Source of the DNA: an uncultured delta proteobacterium
GTDB taxonomy: Bacteria; Desulfobacterota; Desulfovibrionia; Desulfovibrionales; Desulfovibrionaceae
Length of the DNA stretch: 64,000 nt
Direction: 5' to 3'
Assembly (NCBI GenBank): GCA_900079685.1
Contig: LT599018.1
Span: forward strand, 737,012-801,011
Below, piece by piece: positions 50,086 to 59,398 of this stretch (positions are counted from its first letter, which is position 1; each line of letters starts with the position of its first letter). The notes under the pieces were generated by a model. It made no database searches. It saw only the letters and a list, made by a program, of their open reading frames with translations, and was not told the origin of the DNA. Made by a program: the position numbers and the translations under genes.

Positions 50086-51543
50086 ATGCAATTGTATAAT
50101 TCGCTGTCCAGAAAGAAAGAGGAATTCACCCCGGTCACCCCCGGCAAAGTCAGCCTGTATTCCTGCGGCATCACGGCGTATGATCTTAGCCACATCGGCC
50201 ACGCCCGTTCGGCCGTGGTCTTCGACATTCTCGTGCGCTACCTGCGTTCCCTGGGGTACGACGTCACCTTCATCCGCAACTTCACGGATATCGAGGACAA
50301 GATCATCAACCGCGCCAACAAGGAAGGCGTGCCCTGGCAGCAGGTGGTGGATACCTACATCACCGCCTTCCACGACGACATGGACATCCTCGGAGTGCAG
50401 CGCGCGACCCATGAGCCCAAGGCCACGGACCATATCGGCGACATGATCGCGCTGATAGAGAAGCTTATCAAAAAAGACCACGCCTACGCCACGCCTGAAG
50501 GCGACGTGTATTTCCGGGTCCGGTCCTTCAAGGACTACGGCAAACTCTCGGGCCGGAGCGTGGATGAACTGGAAGCCGGTGCGCGGGTGGCGCCGGACGA
50601 AACCAAGGAAGACCCCCTGGATTTCGCGCTCTGGAAAGCCGCCAAACCCGGCGAGCCGTTCTGGGAAAGCCCTTGGAGCAAAGGCCGCCCCGGCTGGCAT
50701 ATCGAATGCTCGGCCATGAGCGAAAAATACGCCCCGCTCCCTCTGGATATCCACGGCGGCGGCCAGGACCTCATCTTCCCGCATCACGAAAACGAAATAG
50801 CCCAGAGTGAGGCCGCCATTGACGGCCCCTTCTGCCGCTTCTGGGTCCATAACGGCTTCGTGCAGGTCAATTCCGAAAAGATGTCCAAATCGCTGGGCAA
50901 CTTCCGCACCATCCGTGATATCCTGGCGTCCTACCTGCCGGAAACGCTGCGGTTTTTCCTCATCACCCGCCACTACCACAGCCCGATCGACTTTACCTTC
51001 GATGCCATGGACGAAGCGGAAAAAAACCTGCGGCGCATCTATGAAACCCTTGTCCTGACCAAGGAAGAGCTTTCCCGCGAAAAATGGGTGGCGTTTCCGC
51101 TGAAGAACGCCTTTGCCACCGAGTTTGATGCGGTGGAAAAGGCCTGGACCGCCGCGATGGATGACGACCTCAATACCGCCGCGGCCATGGGCCACGTGAA
51201 CACCCTCATTCACCTGATAAATCGCCTGACCGAGGATAAAAACGGCCGCAAAACGGAAAGCGCGAAAATTCTGTACACCCGTTTTTGCGAGGCCATGGCC
51301 CGCTGGGGTGCGATTCTCGGCCTGTTCCAGCGCGACCCGGCCGCGTTTCTGGATGAACTCAAACAGTGCCGCGCCAAACGCATCGCGCTTGACGTTGCGA
51401 AGGTTGAAGACCTCATGCTGCAACGGCAAGAAGCACGGAAAAACAAAGAGTACGCGAAGTCCGACGCGCTGCGCGACGAGCTGACAGCCCTTGGCGTTTC
51501 CGTGCGCGACACCCCCCAGGGGGCAACATGGGATATAGCATAA
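50086..51543 (+). CDS. cysS: Cysteinyl-tRNA synthetase
   Basis: A 485-residue class I synthetase. The ATP-binding motifs are HIGHARS and KMSKSLGN; SCGITAYD and WHIECSAM supply the zinc-site cysteines that select cysteine, and HHENEIAQSEA is the family's zinc histidine region. Length is standard. The stop overlaps the start of the next gene by 16 bases. Confidence 0.97.
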   Translation: MQLYNSLSRKKEEFTPVTPGKVSLYSCGITAYDLSHIGHARSAVVFDILVRYLRSLGYDVTFIRNFTDIEDKIINRANKEGVPWQQVVDTYITAFHDDMDILGVQRATHEPKATDHIGDMIALIEKLIKKDHAYATPEGDVYFRVRSFKDYGKLSGRSVDELEAGARVAPDETKEDPLDFALWKAAKPGEPFWESPWSKGRPGWHIECSAMSEKYAPLPLDIHGGGQDLIFPHHENEIAQSEAAIDGPFCRFWVHNGFVQVNSEKMSKSLGNFRTIRDILASYLPETLRFFLITRHYHSPIDFTFDAMDEAEKNLRRIYETLVLTKEELSREKWVAFPLKNAFATEFDAVEKAWTAAMDDDLNTAAAMGHVNTLIHLINRLTEDKNGRKTESAKILYTRFCEAMARWGAILGLFQRDPAAFLDELKQCRAKRIALDVAKVEDLMLQRQEARKNKEYAKSDALRDELTALGVSVRDTPQGATWDIA

Positions 51544-52970
51544 GCCTTACTCCGTACGCGCGGCGGCTGCTTTTTGCGGCGGCCGCCGCCGTTTTCCTCG
51601 TCTGCTCGGGGTTGAGCGTTCCCGGCGCGCACGCGGCCTGGGGGGAGTTCACCATCAAGGACGAGGTGGAGCTCGGTAAAAAAATCAAGGCTTCCGTCCG
51701 GTCGAGCCTGCCCATCGTCGACGATCCGGAAGTGCAGGAATACGTCAACGGCCTCCTGAACCGGATACTGGCGTCGGCGCCGCCCCAGCCCTTCGATTTT
51801 TCCATCAGCGTCATCCGCCATAACGCCATCAACGCCTTTGCCACGCCGGGCGGCAACCTCTTTGTGTTCACAGGCCTTATCCTCGCCATGGAGCATGAGT
51901 CGGAGGTGGCCGGCGTTCTGGCGCACGAAATTGCCCACGCCACCCAGCGCCATATCGCCGGGCGTATCGCCCAGATGCAGAAAATAAGCCTGCTTTCCCT
52001 CGCGGGCGCCCTTATCGGGGGGTTTCTGGGAGGCGACGCCGGTTCCGCCGTGGCCGTGGGCTCGCTGGCCGCCGGGCAGTCGGCTCAATTGAAATACAGC
52101 CGCGCGGACGAAACCGATGCCGACCACGTTGGCATGGGGTATTTCACCAAAGCCGGATACCCGCCGCAGGGCATGGTGGGCGCTTTTGAAAAAATCCGCC
52201 GGCAGCAGTGGTTCCTGGGCAGCAGCATCCCTACTTACCTCTCCACCCACCCGGCCATCCAAGACCGTATCCAGTCCATGAACGTCCGCATCCAGTCTCT
52301 TCCGGCGAATTTGCGGAACCGCAAGGATGACGACACCAAGTTCAAACGGATACAGGCCTTGATCCGGGCGCGGTTCAGCGACACCGACCAGGCCCTGGCC
52401 GCGTTCAACAAACAGGTGCGGGAAAAGGGCGCAAGCCGCTGCCTTGCCCTCATGGGCCAAGGGATCGTCTATTCGCGCACCAACCGGATAAACGACGCGG
52501 AAAACATCTTTGAGGAAGCGTTAACCTGCGCGCCCGGGGAACCGCTCATCGCGCGGGAGGCGGGCATCTTCCACTACCAGCGCGGCTCGCGCGACAAGGC
52601 CGGGATTCTTCTCACCAAAGCCATGACATTGAACTCCAGGGACCATGTGGCCCGGTTCTACTACGCCCGCCTTCTGGCGGACGGCGGCAACCTGCGCGGC
52701 GCGCAGGAGGAATACAAACGCATCCTGCTCGACCTGCCCGACGATCCGGAAGTGCATGTTTTTTACGCGCAGGCGCTCGGTGCCGACAAGCAGCTGTTCA
52801 AGGCGTATCTGCACATGGCGTACGGTTCGCTGTATGCCAATGACAAGAAAAAAACCCAACAGAACTACGACAGGGCCAAAAGCGCCGCCAAGACCCCCCA
52901 GGACGAGGCGGAACTCAAACGCCTCGGCGATGCGTTCAAAGAGCGGACGGAGCTGTTCGAAGGAAAATGA
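51528..52970 (+). CDS. M48-family metalloprotease with TPR tail (BepA-like)
   Basis: A 480-residue exported protein with a signal peptide (about 1-36, ending GAHA). The protease domain has HEIAH (133-137) and a downstream zinc ligand in RADETDADHVG (about Glu195). The C-terminal third (about 290-470) forms TPR repeats. This is the layout of BepA, which acts on outer-membrane assembly intermediates. The start lies inside cysS and uses an AGGGGG site, so translation is probably coupled. Confidence 0.9.
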   Translation: MGYSISLTPYARRLLFAAAAAVFLVCSGLSVPGAHAAWGEFTIKDEVELGKKIKASVRSSLPIVDDPEVQEYVNGLLNRILASAPPQPFDFSISVIRHNAINAFATPGGNLFVFTGLILAMEHESEVAGVLAHEIAHATQRHIAGRIAQMQKISLLSLAGALIGGFLGGDAGSAVAVGSLAAGQSAQLKYSRADETDADHVGMGYFTKAGYPPQGMVGAFEKIRRQQWFLGSSIPTYLSTHPAIQDRIQSMNVRIQSLPANLRNRKDDDTKFKRIQALIRARFSDTDQALAAFNKQVREKGASRCLALMGQGIVYSRTNRINDAENIFEEALTCAPGEPLIAREAGIFHYQRGSRDKAGILLTKAMTLNSRDHVARFYYARLLADGGNLRGAQEEYKRILLDLPDDPEVHVFYAQALGADKQLFKAYLHMAYGSLYANDKKKTQQNYDRAKSAAKTPQDEAELKRLGDAFKERTELFEGK

Positions 52971-52981
52971 TCCCGGGTGTT

Positions 52982-53035
52982 CTTTTGACGCAAAACGCCT
53001 GCCGGTGTGATACGGCAGGCGTTTTGCGTCAAAAG
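52982..53035. terminator. Strong bidirectional terminator
   Basis: A perfect 23-bp stem (52982-53004 with 53013-53035) and 8-base loop between the convergent protease and pepD genes, with CTTTT/AAAAG outer ends. Confidence 0.92.
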
Positions 53036-53051
53036 CATCGCGGGTAAGGCG

Positions 53052-54548
53052 TTATTCCCCCAGCAGGCGGAGCACTTTACGCAGCAGGTTCCAGGTGTTC
53101 GCGACGGAGCGGATCTTCACCGCCTCGTTGACCGTATGCGCGCCGGTGATATCCGGCCCGAAGGCGATGAAATCCACCTTCCGTCCAAGCTCTTTAAATT
53201 TCTCAAAAAACAATCCGCATTCCAGGCCCGCGTGGATTCCCGCCACCGTGGCTTCCTTTTTGAAAAGCGACGTATACGCCTGTTTAAAAACGTCGCGCAG
53301 CTTCGATTCCGGGCTGAACTCCCAGGCCGGGTAATCGCTCACATACGAGGCGGTTGCGCCTATGCATTCCGCGACGGCCACGGTTTGTTGGTACATCAGT
53401 TCTTTCTTGCTGCCCACGGAACTCCGCAGCAGGCTGGAAAAAATCGCATTCCCGCCGTCCATGCGCACCACACCGAGGTTGGCGGAGCTTTCCACCATGC
53501 GTTGGGTCGTGATGTTCAGATCCATGGCCATCACGCCGTTCGGCAAAAGAAGCAACGCTGCGACAACCCGGGAAAAACATTCCCTGGTGAGCAGGGTCTC
53601 CGCCGCGTCCGCCTTCTGCGCCGTCAGCGCCAGCCCCTCGCCGTCAGCCGCCTTGAGTTCGTTTTTGAATACGCCGCACAAGACGTTGAGCTCTTTTTGC
53701 AGCCCGTCTTTGTCGGTATTGATGCACACCACGGCAGCGCTTTCCGAGGGAATGACGTTGCTCGCGCTGCCGCCGGAAAGTGCCGCAAGATAACAATCAT
53801 ACTTCGCCGCGAGGGTGGAAAGTATCCGCCCCATAAGGCGGTTGGCGTTGCCCCGTTCTTTGTCTATTGCCGTGCCGGAGTGCCCGCCGGCCAGCCCACT
53901 CACGTTTATACGGAAAAAAGCGCGCTTGGCGCCGCCGGGTAAATCATCGGGCAGGCCGCCGGAAGCGACGGTCGCGAGCGGCAGGGAAACCTCGGTCCGG
54001 CGTCCTCCGGCGCAACTGACGCAAAAAACGCCCTCTTCCTCGGAGTCAAGGTTGATGAAATACTCGCCGGACAGCTGCGACACGTCAAAACCGGCGGCGC
54101 CGGTCATGCCGACTTCTTCCGCGACGGTTATCACGGCTTCCAGCGCCGGGTGCGGGACATCCTTGGAATCAAGCAACGCCATGATGAACGCCAGGGCTAT
54201 GCCGTTGTCCGCGCCGAGGGTCGTCCCGGCCGCCGTCAGCGTATCTCCCTTGACGACCAGGGTGATGGGGTCCCGGGAAAAATCGAAGCCGCTCCCCTCT
54301 TCCTTCACGCAGACCATGTCCATATGGCCCTGCAAAATTACGGTCGGCGCTTTTTCCATGCCGCTGCTGGCCGGTTTTTTGATGCACACGTTGCCGAGCG
54401 CGTCCTGGGCGACAAAAAGGCCGCGCTCTTTGGCGAACGACACAAGATGGTCGCTGATCTGTTTTTCATAATGGGAGCAGCGGGGAATAGCCGCAATAAC
54501 TTCAAACCATTTGAAGCATTCCGTGGGGTCCAGGTTTTCCAGTTTCAT
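53052..54548 (-). CDS. pepD: Aminoacyl-histidine dipeptidase (PepD type, M20 family)
   Basis: A 498-residue cytosolic dipeptidase. The metal and catalytic residues appear in ILQGHMDMVCV, GTTLGADNGI, VAEEVGMTGA and LDSEEEGVF, and a C-terminal His-containing segment KVDFIAFGPDITGAHTVNE closes the site. Length and order fit PepD, which splits Xaa-His and other dipeptides. GGAGAC precedes the ATG. Confidence 0.94.
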   Translation of the reverse strand: MKLENLDPTECFKWFEVIAAIPRCSHYEKQISDHLVSFAKERGLFVAQDALGNVCIKKPASSGMEKAPTVILQGHMDMVCVKEEGSGFDFSRDPITLVVKGDTLTAAGTTLGADNGIALAFIMALLDSKDVPHPALEAVITVAEEVGMTGAAGFDVSQLSGEYFINLDSEEEGVFCVSCAGGRRTEVSLPLATVASGGLPDDLPGGAKRAFFRINVSGLAGGHSGTAIDKERGNANRLMGRILSTLAAKYDCYLAALSGGSASNVIPSESAAVVCINTDKDGLQKELNVLCGVFKNELKAADGEGLALTAQKADAAETLLTRECFSRVVAALLLLPNGVMAMDLNITTQRMVESSANLGVVRMDGGNAIFSSLLRSSVGSKKELMYQQTVAVAECIGATASYVSDYPAWEFSPESKLRDVFKQAYTSLFKKEATVAGIHAGLECGLFFEKFKELGRKVDFIAFGPDITGAHTVNEAVKIRSVANTWNLLRKVLRLLGE

Positions 54549-54791
54549 GGGAAGTCTCCTTTACGGAATATACCGCCCATTCTACCAGACACACGCGTGC
54601 AAGACCACCACTCTCTTCAAATAATACCGTCCGTGTATGGGCAATAAAGGATCAACTCCGCAAAAAACCTCACAAAAAGTGCGCAAAACTTCGTGCGGCA
54701 GAGCTTCCGTGAAAACCGTGCCCAAACAACTGGCGGCAGCGGCAACCCAGCAGGCACTCCCCGGCAGGAACCGTCACGGCTCTCTCCGGCG

Positions 54792-55076
54792 TCACTGCAC
54801 CCGGGAATCAGGGTCAACGGCAATCTTGCTCAGCATTGCATCCAGAATCCGGCAAAATCGCTGCTGAACAAGGGAAAACCGCTCCAAGGCCTCAGTTATT
54901 TCAGCCATTGCCTCGTTAGTGCGATGGAGTTGTTCCACCCGCCTCTTTTCAATTATTTCCTTGTTTTTCCGGTACCAGGCGGGAACAGTGCCGAGTACTT
55001 CCCTGGCGGCAATCAAAGCTTCCTCTTCCGAGTACAGACTCCCAGGAATATCTTTATTGTAATGGGTATCTTTCAT
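54792..55076 (-). CDS. Small hypothetical protein
   Basis: A 94-residue, charged and mostly helical protein (NEAMAEITEALERFSLVQQRFCRIL forms a long helix, read in pieces). GAGGGA lies before the ATG, and it follows rubrerythrin on the same strand behind a strong terminator, so it has its own promoter. I do not recognise a family; the codon pattern is less GC-biased than in its neighbours. Confidence 0.55.
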   Translation of the reverse strand: MKDTHYNKDIPGSLYSEEEALIAAREVLGTVPAWYRKNKEIIEKRRVEQLHRTNEAMAEITEALERFSLVQQRFCRILDAMLSKIAVDPDSRVQ

Positions 55077-55184
55077 GACAATCCCTCACTATTTAACGTT
55101 TTCCCATTACAATATAAAGAAATAATGAGACAAAAAAACAATTTTAACGTTGAATAGCAGAGAAATAATGCCATTGAGCGTACA

Positions 55185-55233
55185 AATAACGCCGCTTCCG
55201 CATCGATACAAGCAATGCGGAAGCGGCGTTATT
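55185..55233 (-). terminator. Terminator of rubrerythrin
   Basis: A perfect 19-bp inverted repeat (55185-55203 with 55215-55233) 25 bases after the rubrerythrin stop on the minus strand, ending in TTATT. Confidence 0.85.
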
Positions 55234-55258
55234 CAAATACTAAGAAAATATAATAAAC

Positions 55259-55753
55259 TTATGCTACTTTCTCAAATGCTTTTGCAGCAGCATTGCAGAC
55301 GGGACAGGGGCCGTCGTGCGGTCCTTCATGCGTATAGCCGCAAACGGAGCAGATGTAATAATCCACGGGGTCCATCTTGCCTTTGGCGGCGAGAGCCTTT
55401 TTGTACAGATTGGCGTGCACTTCCTCGACCGCGTTCACCCACTTCATGTAGGAAGCGGCGGCCTTGTTGCCTTCGGCCTCGGCATCCTTAATCATATCGG
55501 GGTACATCTTGGTAAATTCGTAGGTTTCCCCGGAGATGGCGTCTTCCAGGTTCGCCAGAGTGTCATGCACTTTTCCGGCAAGACGGAGGTGCGCATGCGC
55601 ATGGATGGTTTCAGCGGCAGCGGCGGCTCTGAACAATTTGGCGACCTGCGCGAACCCGTCTTTTTCCGCTTTGTCCGCATACGCGAGATATTTACGGTTA
55701 GCCTGGGATTCACCGGCAAACGCATCCATAAGGTTCTGTTTCGTTTCAGCCAT
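55259..55753 (-). CDS. rbr: Rubrerythrin
   Basis: A 164-residue non-haem diiron peroxidase that protects anaerobes from hydrogen peroxide. The diiron-site glutamates are in AFAGESQANRKY, AAAAETIHAHAH and AVEEVHANLY, and the C-terminal rubredoxin-like centre is CSVCGYTHEGPHDGPCPVC. Length is short but standard for one family branch. A TAATAATAATCATT stretch upstream of the ATG resembles a PerR/Fur site. Confidence 0.95.
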   Translation of the reverse strand: MAETKQNLMDAFAGESQANRKYLAYADKAEKDGFAQVAKLFRAAAAAETIHAHAHLRLAGKVHDTLANLEDAISGETYEFTKMYPDMIKDAEAEGNKAAASYMKWVNAVEEVHANLYKKALAAKGKMDPVDYYICSVCGYTHEGPHDGPCPVCNAAAKAFEKVA

Positions 55754-55781
55754 GTTATTTCTCCTTGTTGTTTTTAATAGG

Positions 55782-55797
55782 AATGATTATTATTAGT
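55782..55797 (-). promoter_or_regulatory. Possible PerR/Fur-like site upstream of rbr
   Basis: TAATAATAATCATT on the minus strand, about 30 bases before the rubrerythrin start, is partly palindromic and similar to Fur/PerR boxes. Rubrerythrin genes are PerR targets in Desulfovibrio; the match here is imperfect. Confidence 0.3.
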
Positions 55798-55882
55798 GTA
55801 CGCTAGAAAGTTTGTAAAGCCTTTTTTCATTTTTCCGGTAAAAGAAACCTCACAGTTTTGGATAGTATCACAAGGATTCAGT

Positions 55883-56239
55883 ATGGCAACCCTGCGCGAA
55901 TGCGGCTCTCTTGATATCGATTGGGAACTCGCCCCCGAGGACGCTGTGACCATGTACCTCGAATGGGGGAACAACAATTGGCACTCCTCCCGCCCTCCGG
56001 TGCGGTCCAGGTTTGACGAGTCCATCTACTTTGTGGTGGACACCTGGGAAGAAACGCCCGTCATCCGCCTTATCCGGCGCAACTCGGAAGCCAGTGAGGA
56101 AATTCTCTCCCTTCCCATGCCCGCCGACCTGCTCCCCGCCTGGCGGCGGGAGAACGGCACGGCGCGCGGCGTGTTCGCGCCCGGCGAAGCGGTGACGGCA
56201 TGGCTCAAGGAGCAGGTGCATGCCGCCGTTCCCGGGTAA
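55883..56239 (+). CDS. Conserved hypothetical protein
   Basis: A 118-residue soluble protein beginning MATLRECGSLDIDWELAPEDAVTMYLEW (in pieces) and rich in Trp and acidic residues. No motif is recognised. The ATG at 55883 lies after CAAGG; the frame stays open upstream to 55796 but that part overlaps the rubrerythrin promoter and looks non-coding. It stands alone, 164 bases before ffh. Confidence 0.65.
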   Translation: MATLRECGSLDIDWELAPEDAVTMYLEWGNNNWHSSRPPVRSRFDESIYFVVDTWEETPVIRLIRRNSEASEEILSLPMPADLLPAWRRENGTARGVFAPGEAVTAWLKEQVHAAVPG

Positions 56240-56403
56240 CATCCCCTTTGCCCCGGATGTAAAAGCCGGAGCCACCGGGATAAAATGCGCCGCCCGCCGG
56301 GGTCTTTCTTGACTTGCCACCGCGCGGACGATACTCTCCCACCTTTCCTCTATTTATTACCACACAACGCCGCCCCAAGGGACGGCGATACCCGGACGGT
56401 TCT

Positions 56404-57909
56404 ATGTTTGAAAGCCTTTCAGATCGCTTGAGCAGTGCGCTGCGTTCCATGACCGGCCGCACGCGGCTCGATGAAAAAACCATCCAGGACGGCCTGCGCG
56501 AGGTGCGCCTGGCCCTTCTCGAAGCGGACGTCAACGTCCGGGTGGTCAGGGATTTTACGGAAAAAGTCAGGGAGCGCTGCCTCGACCAGGAAATTCTGCA
56601 AAGCCTGACGCCCGCCCAGCAGGTGCTTTCCATCGTCAACGAAGAGCTCATCGCGCTCCTCGGCGGGGAAACGGCTGAGTTGAACCTCAGCGGCAAGCGC
56701 CCGTCCATCATAATGATGGTCGGTTTGCAGGGTTCCGGTAAAACCACATCCACCGCGAAAATCGCCAACAAGCTCCGGGAAGGGGGCAAAAAGCCCTACC
56801 TCGTGCCCGCGGACGTCTACCGCCCCGCCGCCATCGACCAGTTGACAACGCTCGCCCGGCAGCTCGGCATGCCCGTCTACCCCTCCGCCACGAGCATGAA
56901 CCCCGTGGATATCGCGGCAAGCGCCGTGAAAGAGGCGGCGGAGGCCGGTTGCGACGTCGTTCTCCTGGATACCGCCGGCCGGCTTCACGTCGATGCGGAA
57001 CTGATGCGCGAGCTTGTGGCCATCAAGGAAAACGTCGCGCCCGCGGAAATTCTTTTCGTGGCCGACGCCATGACCGGCCAGGACGCAGTGACCGTCGCCG
57101 AAGCCTTTAATAACGACCTCGCCATCACCGGGGTCGTGCTGACCAAAATGGACGGCGACGCGCGCGGCGGCGCCGCCCTTTCCATCAAGTCCGTCACCGG
57201 GGCCAGCGTCAAGTTCGTCGGCGTCGGCGAAAAAGTCACCGATATCGAGCCGTTCCACCCGGACCGGATCGCAAGCCGCATCCTGGGCATGGGCGACATG
57301 CTCACCCTCATGGAGAAAGCCAAAGCGACCTTTGACGAGAAGGAAGCCGAGGAAACCGCCAGAAAGCTCCAGAAGGCCGAGTTCAACCTCGAGGATTTTC
57401 TCTCCCAGATGAAGAAGCTGAAAAGCTTCGGGTCCATCGAAAGCCTCCTCAAGCTCATTCCGGGCATGAGCGGCCTTGCGGGGAAACTGGGCGGCAACGT
57501 GCCGGAAAAGGAACTCTCCCGCTTTGAGGCCATCATCAACTCCATGACGCTGAAAGAGCGCAGGAACCCCAAGATCATCAACCCCGGCCGCCGCCAGCGC
57601 ATCGCCAAGGGCAGCGGCACCACCGTCGCCCAGGTCAACCAGCTGCTCAAGCAGTTTGAGGGCATGCGCAGCATGATGCAGAAAACCATGAGCGGCAAGG
57701 GTGCCAAAGGCGGCATGCCCCGCATGGGCAGCATGCCGGGAATGGGGGGGATGCCCGGAATGGGCGGCATGGGCGGTTTGCCCGGCATGGGAGGCTTCGG
57801 CGGTATGGATGACGCCTCCTCGCACGGCGGGGGGCTTTCAAAAACCGCGCTCAAGAAAAAAAAGGAAAAACGCAAGGCCGAGCGGAAGAAAAAGAAAAAT
57901 AAACGGTAG
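56404..57909 (+). CDS. ffh: Signal recognition particle protein Ffh
   Basis: A 501-residue SRP54 GTPase for co-translational membrane targeting. The N domain opens FESLSDRLSSALRS, the GTPase loop is GLQGSGKTTSTAKIA, with DTAGRLHVDAEL and TKMDGDARGGAAL. The methionine-rich M domain binds signal peptides and 4.5S RNA (RRQRIAKGSGT), and the tail has Met-Gly repeats (MPGMGGMPGMGG) and a Lys-rich end. Length is above the usual 450 because of that tail. The ATG at 56404 begins the conserved part. Confidence 0.96.
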   Translation: MFESLSDRLSSALRSMTGRTRLDEKTIQDGLREVRLALLEADVNVRVVRDFTEKVRERCLDQEILQSLTPAQQVLSIVNEELIALLGGETAELNLSGKRPSIIMMVGLQGSGKTTSTAKIANKLREGGKKPYLVPADVYRPAAIDQLTTLARQLGMPVYPSATSMNPVDIAASAVKEAAEAGCDVVLLDTAGRLHVDAELMRELVAIKENVAPAEILFVADAMTGQDAVTVAEAFNNDLAITGVVLTKMDGDARGGAALSIKSVTGASVKFVGVGEKVTDIEPFHPDRIASRILGMGDMLTLMEKAKATFDEKEAEETARKLQKAEFNLEDFLSQMKKLKSFGSIESLLKLIPGMSGLAGKLGGNVPEKELSRFEAIINSMTLKERRNPKIINPGRRQRIAKGSGTTVAQVNQLLKQFEGMRSMMQKTMSGKGAKGGMPRMGSMPGMGGMPGMGGMGGLPGMGGFGGMDDASSHGGGLSKTALKKKKEKRKAERKKKKNKR

Positions 57910-57992
57910 GGGCGTTGCTTTTCAGGGGGCGGCGCTCCGGCGAAGGAAATTGCCTCCCGGCCGTATAAAACGGTTCGCCTGCCGTCTTGTTG

Positions 57993-58021
57993 TTGACTAA
58001 TTTCGCCGCGTCCTGTATCCG
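57993..58021 (+). promoter_or_regulatory. Possible promoter for rpsP
   Basis: TTGACT (57993-57998) is followed after 17 bases by TATCCG. The -10 is poor, and a terminator-like hairpin lies between this site and rpsP. Confidence 0.3.
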
Positions 58022-58127
58022 TCCCGCGTATACTTTTTTTTGCCGGGTTGTTCCCGCGCCGGTAAAACGGGATTGTCCCGCTCCATCCGGAAGGCTGTTC
58101 AAGCGGGTTTCAGGTAAAAGTGACAAG

Positions 58128-58167
58128 GCAAGCATATAAAATTTTTAAGTAGCTTGCGCTTTTTTTT
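58128..58167 (+). terminator. Terminator or attenuator before rpsP
   Basis: GCAAGC (58128-58133) pairs with GCTTGC (58152-58157), then C and T8 follow. It sits 31 bases before rpsP, so it may end ffh transcription or attenuate rpsP. Confidence 0.55.
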
Positions 58168-58198
58168 AAACTGAGTATTCTGTTAAGGAGTGTGTGTT

Positions 58199-58438
58199 AT
58201 GGCCATCAAGTTACGTTTGACCCGTATGGGCACGAAAAAACGCCCTTTCTATCGCATAGTCGCCATCAACGGCGGGACGCGCCGTGACGGCCGCCCCCTG
58301 GACTATGTGGGTCACTACAACCCCATGACCAACCCGGCCCAGGTTGTGATTGACCAGGAAAAGGTTAAAAAATGGCTTGATCTTGGCGCTGAAGCGTCTG
58401 ATACGGTAAAGAGCCTTATTAAAAAAGCCGCGGGCTGA
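58199..58438 (+). CDS. rpsP: 30S ribosomal protein S16
   Basis: A 79-residue S16 starting [20 protein letters not shown] with LDYVGHYNP, matching the family end to end. AAGGAG lies 8 bases before the ATG. It opens the conserved rpsP-khpA-rimM-trmD-rplS cluster. Confidence 0.97.
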   Translation: MAIKLRLTRMGTKKRPFYRIVAINGGTRRDGRPLDYVGHYNPMTNPAQVVIDQEKVKKWLDLGAEASDTVKSLIKKAAG

Positions 58439-58448
58439 TCCCACGACG

Positions 58449-58465
58449 GCGCCGGAACGTCCGGC
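58449..58465 (+). other. Hairpin in the rpsP-khpA gap
   Basis: CGCCGGA-ACG-TCCGGCG, a 7-bp stem just after rpsP. The 127-base gap also has a smaller CCAAC/GTTGG hairpin. Neither has a T-run. Confidence 0.4.
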
Positions 58466-58565
58466 GTTGCCCCTCATGGAAACCCGCGATGAAGACGCTA
58501 GGCCCCAACCTTCGTTGGCTAGTCACTGAATTGATCGGGTTAGCTGAATCTCTATGAGGTGCGTC

Positions 58566-58799
58566 ATGTTAAAAGAACTGGTCACTTACGTCGCGAAATC
58601 ATTGGTCGACAATCCCGATGCCGTACAGATCACCGAAGTGGAAGGCGAGCACACCAGTGTGCTCGAGCTTCGCGTGGCAAAGGAAGACCTCGGGAAAGTA
58701 ATTGGGAAACAGGGGCGCACGGCGCGGGCCATTCGCACGATTCTGGCCGCGGCCTCAAGCAAGGCCAAAAAACGCACTGTTCTGGAAATTCTGGAATAG
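58566..58799 (+). CDS. khpA: KH-domain RNA-binding protein KhpA
   Basis: A 77-residue single KH domain with the signature [16 protein letters not shown]. KhpA partners with KhpB/Jag in RNA binding and is usually placed between rpsP and rimM, as here. GAGGTG precedes the ATG at 58566; an upstream ATG at 58554 has no such site. Confidence 0.93.
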   Translation: MLKELVTYVAKSLVDNPDAVQITEVEGEHTSVLELRVAKEDLGKVIGKQGRTARAIRTILAAASSKAKKRTVLEILE

Positions 58800-58856
58800 C
58801 GCCGGGCGGACGGGTTCCCAGGCCTGCATGGCCGTGCCTCACACGGCGGTAACCGT

Positions 58857-59393
58857 ATGCCCGAAGAATCGCTCCTGCCCATAGGCAGAGTCCGTAAAGC
58901 CCATGGAATCAAAGGGGAAGTCAGCGTGGACTACTACGCTGACTCCCCCGATTTGCTTCGCGGCGGCGTCTATCTCCGGCAACCGGGGCAAGGCGCCGTT
59001 CTGTATCCCATCACCTCCTTCCGCGCGCATCACGGTTCCCTCCTCGTCCTCTTCAAGGGAATTACCGATAGGAACGCCGCCGAAAGCCTGCGGAACCTCG
59101 ATCTCCTCATCCCCGAAGACCGCCTCCCGGAACCGGACGACGGCGCCATTTACCTCCACGAAATAATGGGGCTGCGCGTCATCGCCGTTGACGAACAAGG
59201 GAGTGAAAGCGACTGGGGGACCATTGCCGACGTCGCGGACAACGCCGGCCAGGAAATGTGGACCATCTCCCTGCCGGGTGCGGCGGACGTTCTCTTCCCC
59301 GCTTCCCCGGAACTGGTTCTGGGATTCGACCTTGATGCGCGCGTTGTGCGCATAGCCCCCCCGCTGGGGCTTCTCGACCTTTACCGCTCCTGA
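58857..59393 (+). CDS. rimM: Ribosome maturation factor RimM
   Basis: A 178-residue 16S rRNA processing factor that binds S19 during 30S assembly. The N-terminal barrel opens LLPIGRVRKAHGIKGEV, and the PRC-like second barrel ends LVLGFDLDARVVRIAPPLGLLDLY. trmD starts 5 bases later. The ribosome site is weak (GGCGGT). Confidence 0.94.
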   Translation: MPEESLLPIGRVRKAHGIKGEVSVDYYADSPDLLRGGVYLRQPGQGAVLYPITSFRAHHGSLLVLFKGITDRNAAESLRNLDLLIPEDRLPEPDDGAIYLHEIMGLRVIAVDEQGSESDWGTIADVADNAGQEMWTISLPGAADVLFPASPELVLGFDLDARVVRIAPPLGLLDLYRS

Positions 59394-59398
59394 CACGT

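Noticed and set aside
58466-58565. tRNA-like sequence in the rpsP-khpA gap
   Set aside because: Small hairpins exist but no acceptor stem, T loop or anticodon arm can be formed.
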